This document shows, in pieces, positions 63,701 to 64,000 of a DNA stretch of 64,000 nucleotides (positions are counted from its first letter, which is position 1; the number at the start of each line of letters is the position of its first letter). Source of the DNA: CAWEWH01 sp963812775 (GTDB taxonomy: Bacteria > Pseudomonadota > Alphaproteobacteria > Rhizobiales > Beijerinckiaceae). Both the position numbers and the translations under genes were made by a program. Under the pieces are notes generated by a model that saw only the letters and a program-made list of their open reading frames with translations, was not told the DNA's origin and did not search any database. Location: positions 248,001 to 312,000 of the forward strand of contig CAWEWH010000007.1 of assembly GCA_963812775.1 (NCBI GenBank). Reading direction: 5' to 3'.

Positions 63701-64000
63701 TCAGGCGCGTAGCGCCTCGACGGGCGTGGCCGCTCTTTGCGCCAAGGTGCCCCGCACGGCCTCGTAGAGCTCGTCGAAATGGCTGATCACCACATCGGGC
63801 TGGAGGCGCGCCACCGGGATCTCGGTGTAGCCGAAATCGACGGCAATCACCGGCACGCCGGCCGCCCGCGCGGTGGCGATGTCGGTGCCGGAATCCCCGA
63901 CCATCACGGCCGTTGCGAGATCGCCGCCGGCCCGCGCGATGGTCGCCGTGAGATGGCGCGGATCGGGCTTCTTGAACCGAAACGTGTCGCCGCCGCAGAC
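63701..64000 (-). CDS. gph: Phosphoglycolate phosphatase-type HAD hydrolase (5' part outside window)
   Basis: Only the C-terminal 99 residues are seen. The frame enters at 64000 as VCGGDTFRFKKPDPRHL (motif III lysine) and continues VMVGDSGTDIATARAAGVPVIAVDFGYTE, the Gph motif IV with the metal-binding aspartates. It would remove phosphate from 2-phosphoglycolate, a by-product of DNA repair and Rubisco oxygenation. Confidence 0.85.
   Translation of the reverse strand, partial: VCGGDTFRFKKPDPRHLTATIARAGGDLATAVMVGDSGTDIATARAAGVPVIAVDFGYTEIPVARLQPDVVISHFDELYEAVRGTLAQRAATPVEALRA

Overview
The window is a GC-rich chromosomal stretch from an alphaproteobacterium, most likely Hyphomicrobiales of the Bradyrhizobium/Xanthobacteraceae type. 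This rests on gene style: a PleC/DivJ-type histidine kinase, DUF1289 and DUF971 proteins, TRAP and tripartite tricarboxylate transporters, several luciferase-like monooxygenases and YkuD transpeptidase. Taxonomy is inferred from these families, not searched. Genes are dense, in short operons on both strands. There is no phage, IS element or CRISPR array.

Layout. 1-5.5 kb: secreted protein, alpha/beta hydrolase with an O-acetylhomoserine sulfhydrylase, peptidoglycan amidase, and a metallophosphoesterase/nucleotidyltransferase pair. 5.7-10.1 kb: MFS carrier, Tat-exported haloperoxidase-type hydrolase, haloacid dehalogenase, and a TPP riboswitch leading into a luciferase-like monooxygenase. 10.1-14.1 kb: minus-strand operon of hydroxyisobutyrate dehydrogenase-like protein, cytochrome P450, carboxymuconolactone decarboxylase-like protein, [2Fe-2S] ferredoxin, GNAT and GFA-like protein. 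14.2-21 kb: membrane patatin, enoyl-CoA hydratase, MAPEG protein, luciferase-like monooxygenase and a peptide-type ABC binding protein. 21.1-24.4 kb: three lower-GC genes (GST, EamA exporter, 2-hydroxyacid dehydrogenase) between imperfect copies of the dusA 5' region. 25-30.8 kb: accessory catabolic genes. 30.9-32.6 kb: interrupted chemoreceptor and a decayed antitoxin. 32.5-39.9 kb: aspartic protease, tripartite tricarboxylate transporter with two binding proteins, histidine kinase, nuclease. 40.2-45.8 kb: two tandem molybdenum hydroxylases. 45.9-51 kb: dehydrogenases, beta-lactamase-fold protein, cupin, sarcosine-oxidase-like enzyme. 51-57.8 kb: exporter, TRAP transporter, di-haem peroxidase, Mrp. 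57.9-64 kb: moaA, DUF971, YkuD, tRNA-Val(CAC) with a duplicated 3' end, a proline/glycine-rich secreted protein, GNAT and a Gph-type phosphatase.

Molybdenum theme: two Mo hydroxylases need molybdenum cofactor and Fe-S clusters, and the window also holds moaA, Mrp (Fe-S carrier) and a Mo-box-like dyad next to moaA.

The most striking global signal is in the broken genes. Nine of twelve single-base indels are +1 A/T insertions that turn a GANTC or GACGTC motif into a six- or seven-base word (GAATTC, GACTTC, GAACTC, GATTTC, GAACGTC). Removing the extra base restores full-length proteins each time. GANTC is the CcrM adenine methylation site of Alphaproteobacteria, so these genes are probably intact and the breaks are probably methylation-linked basecalling errors.
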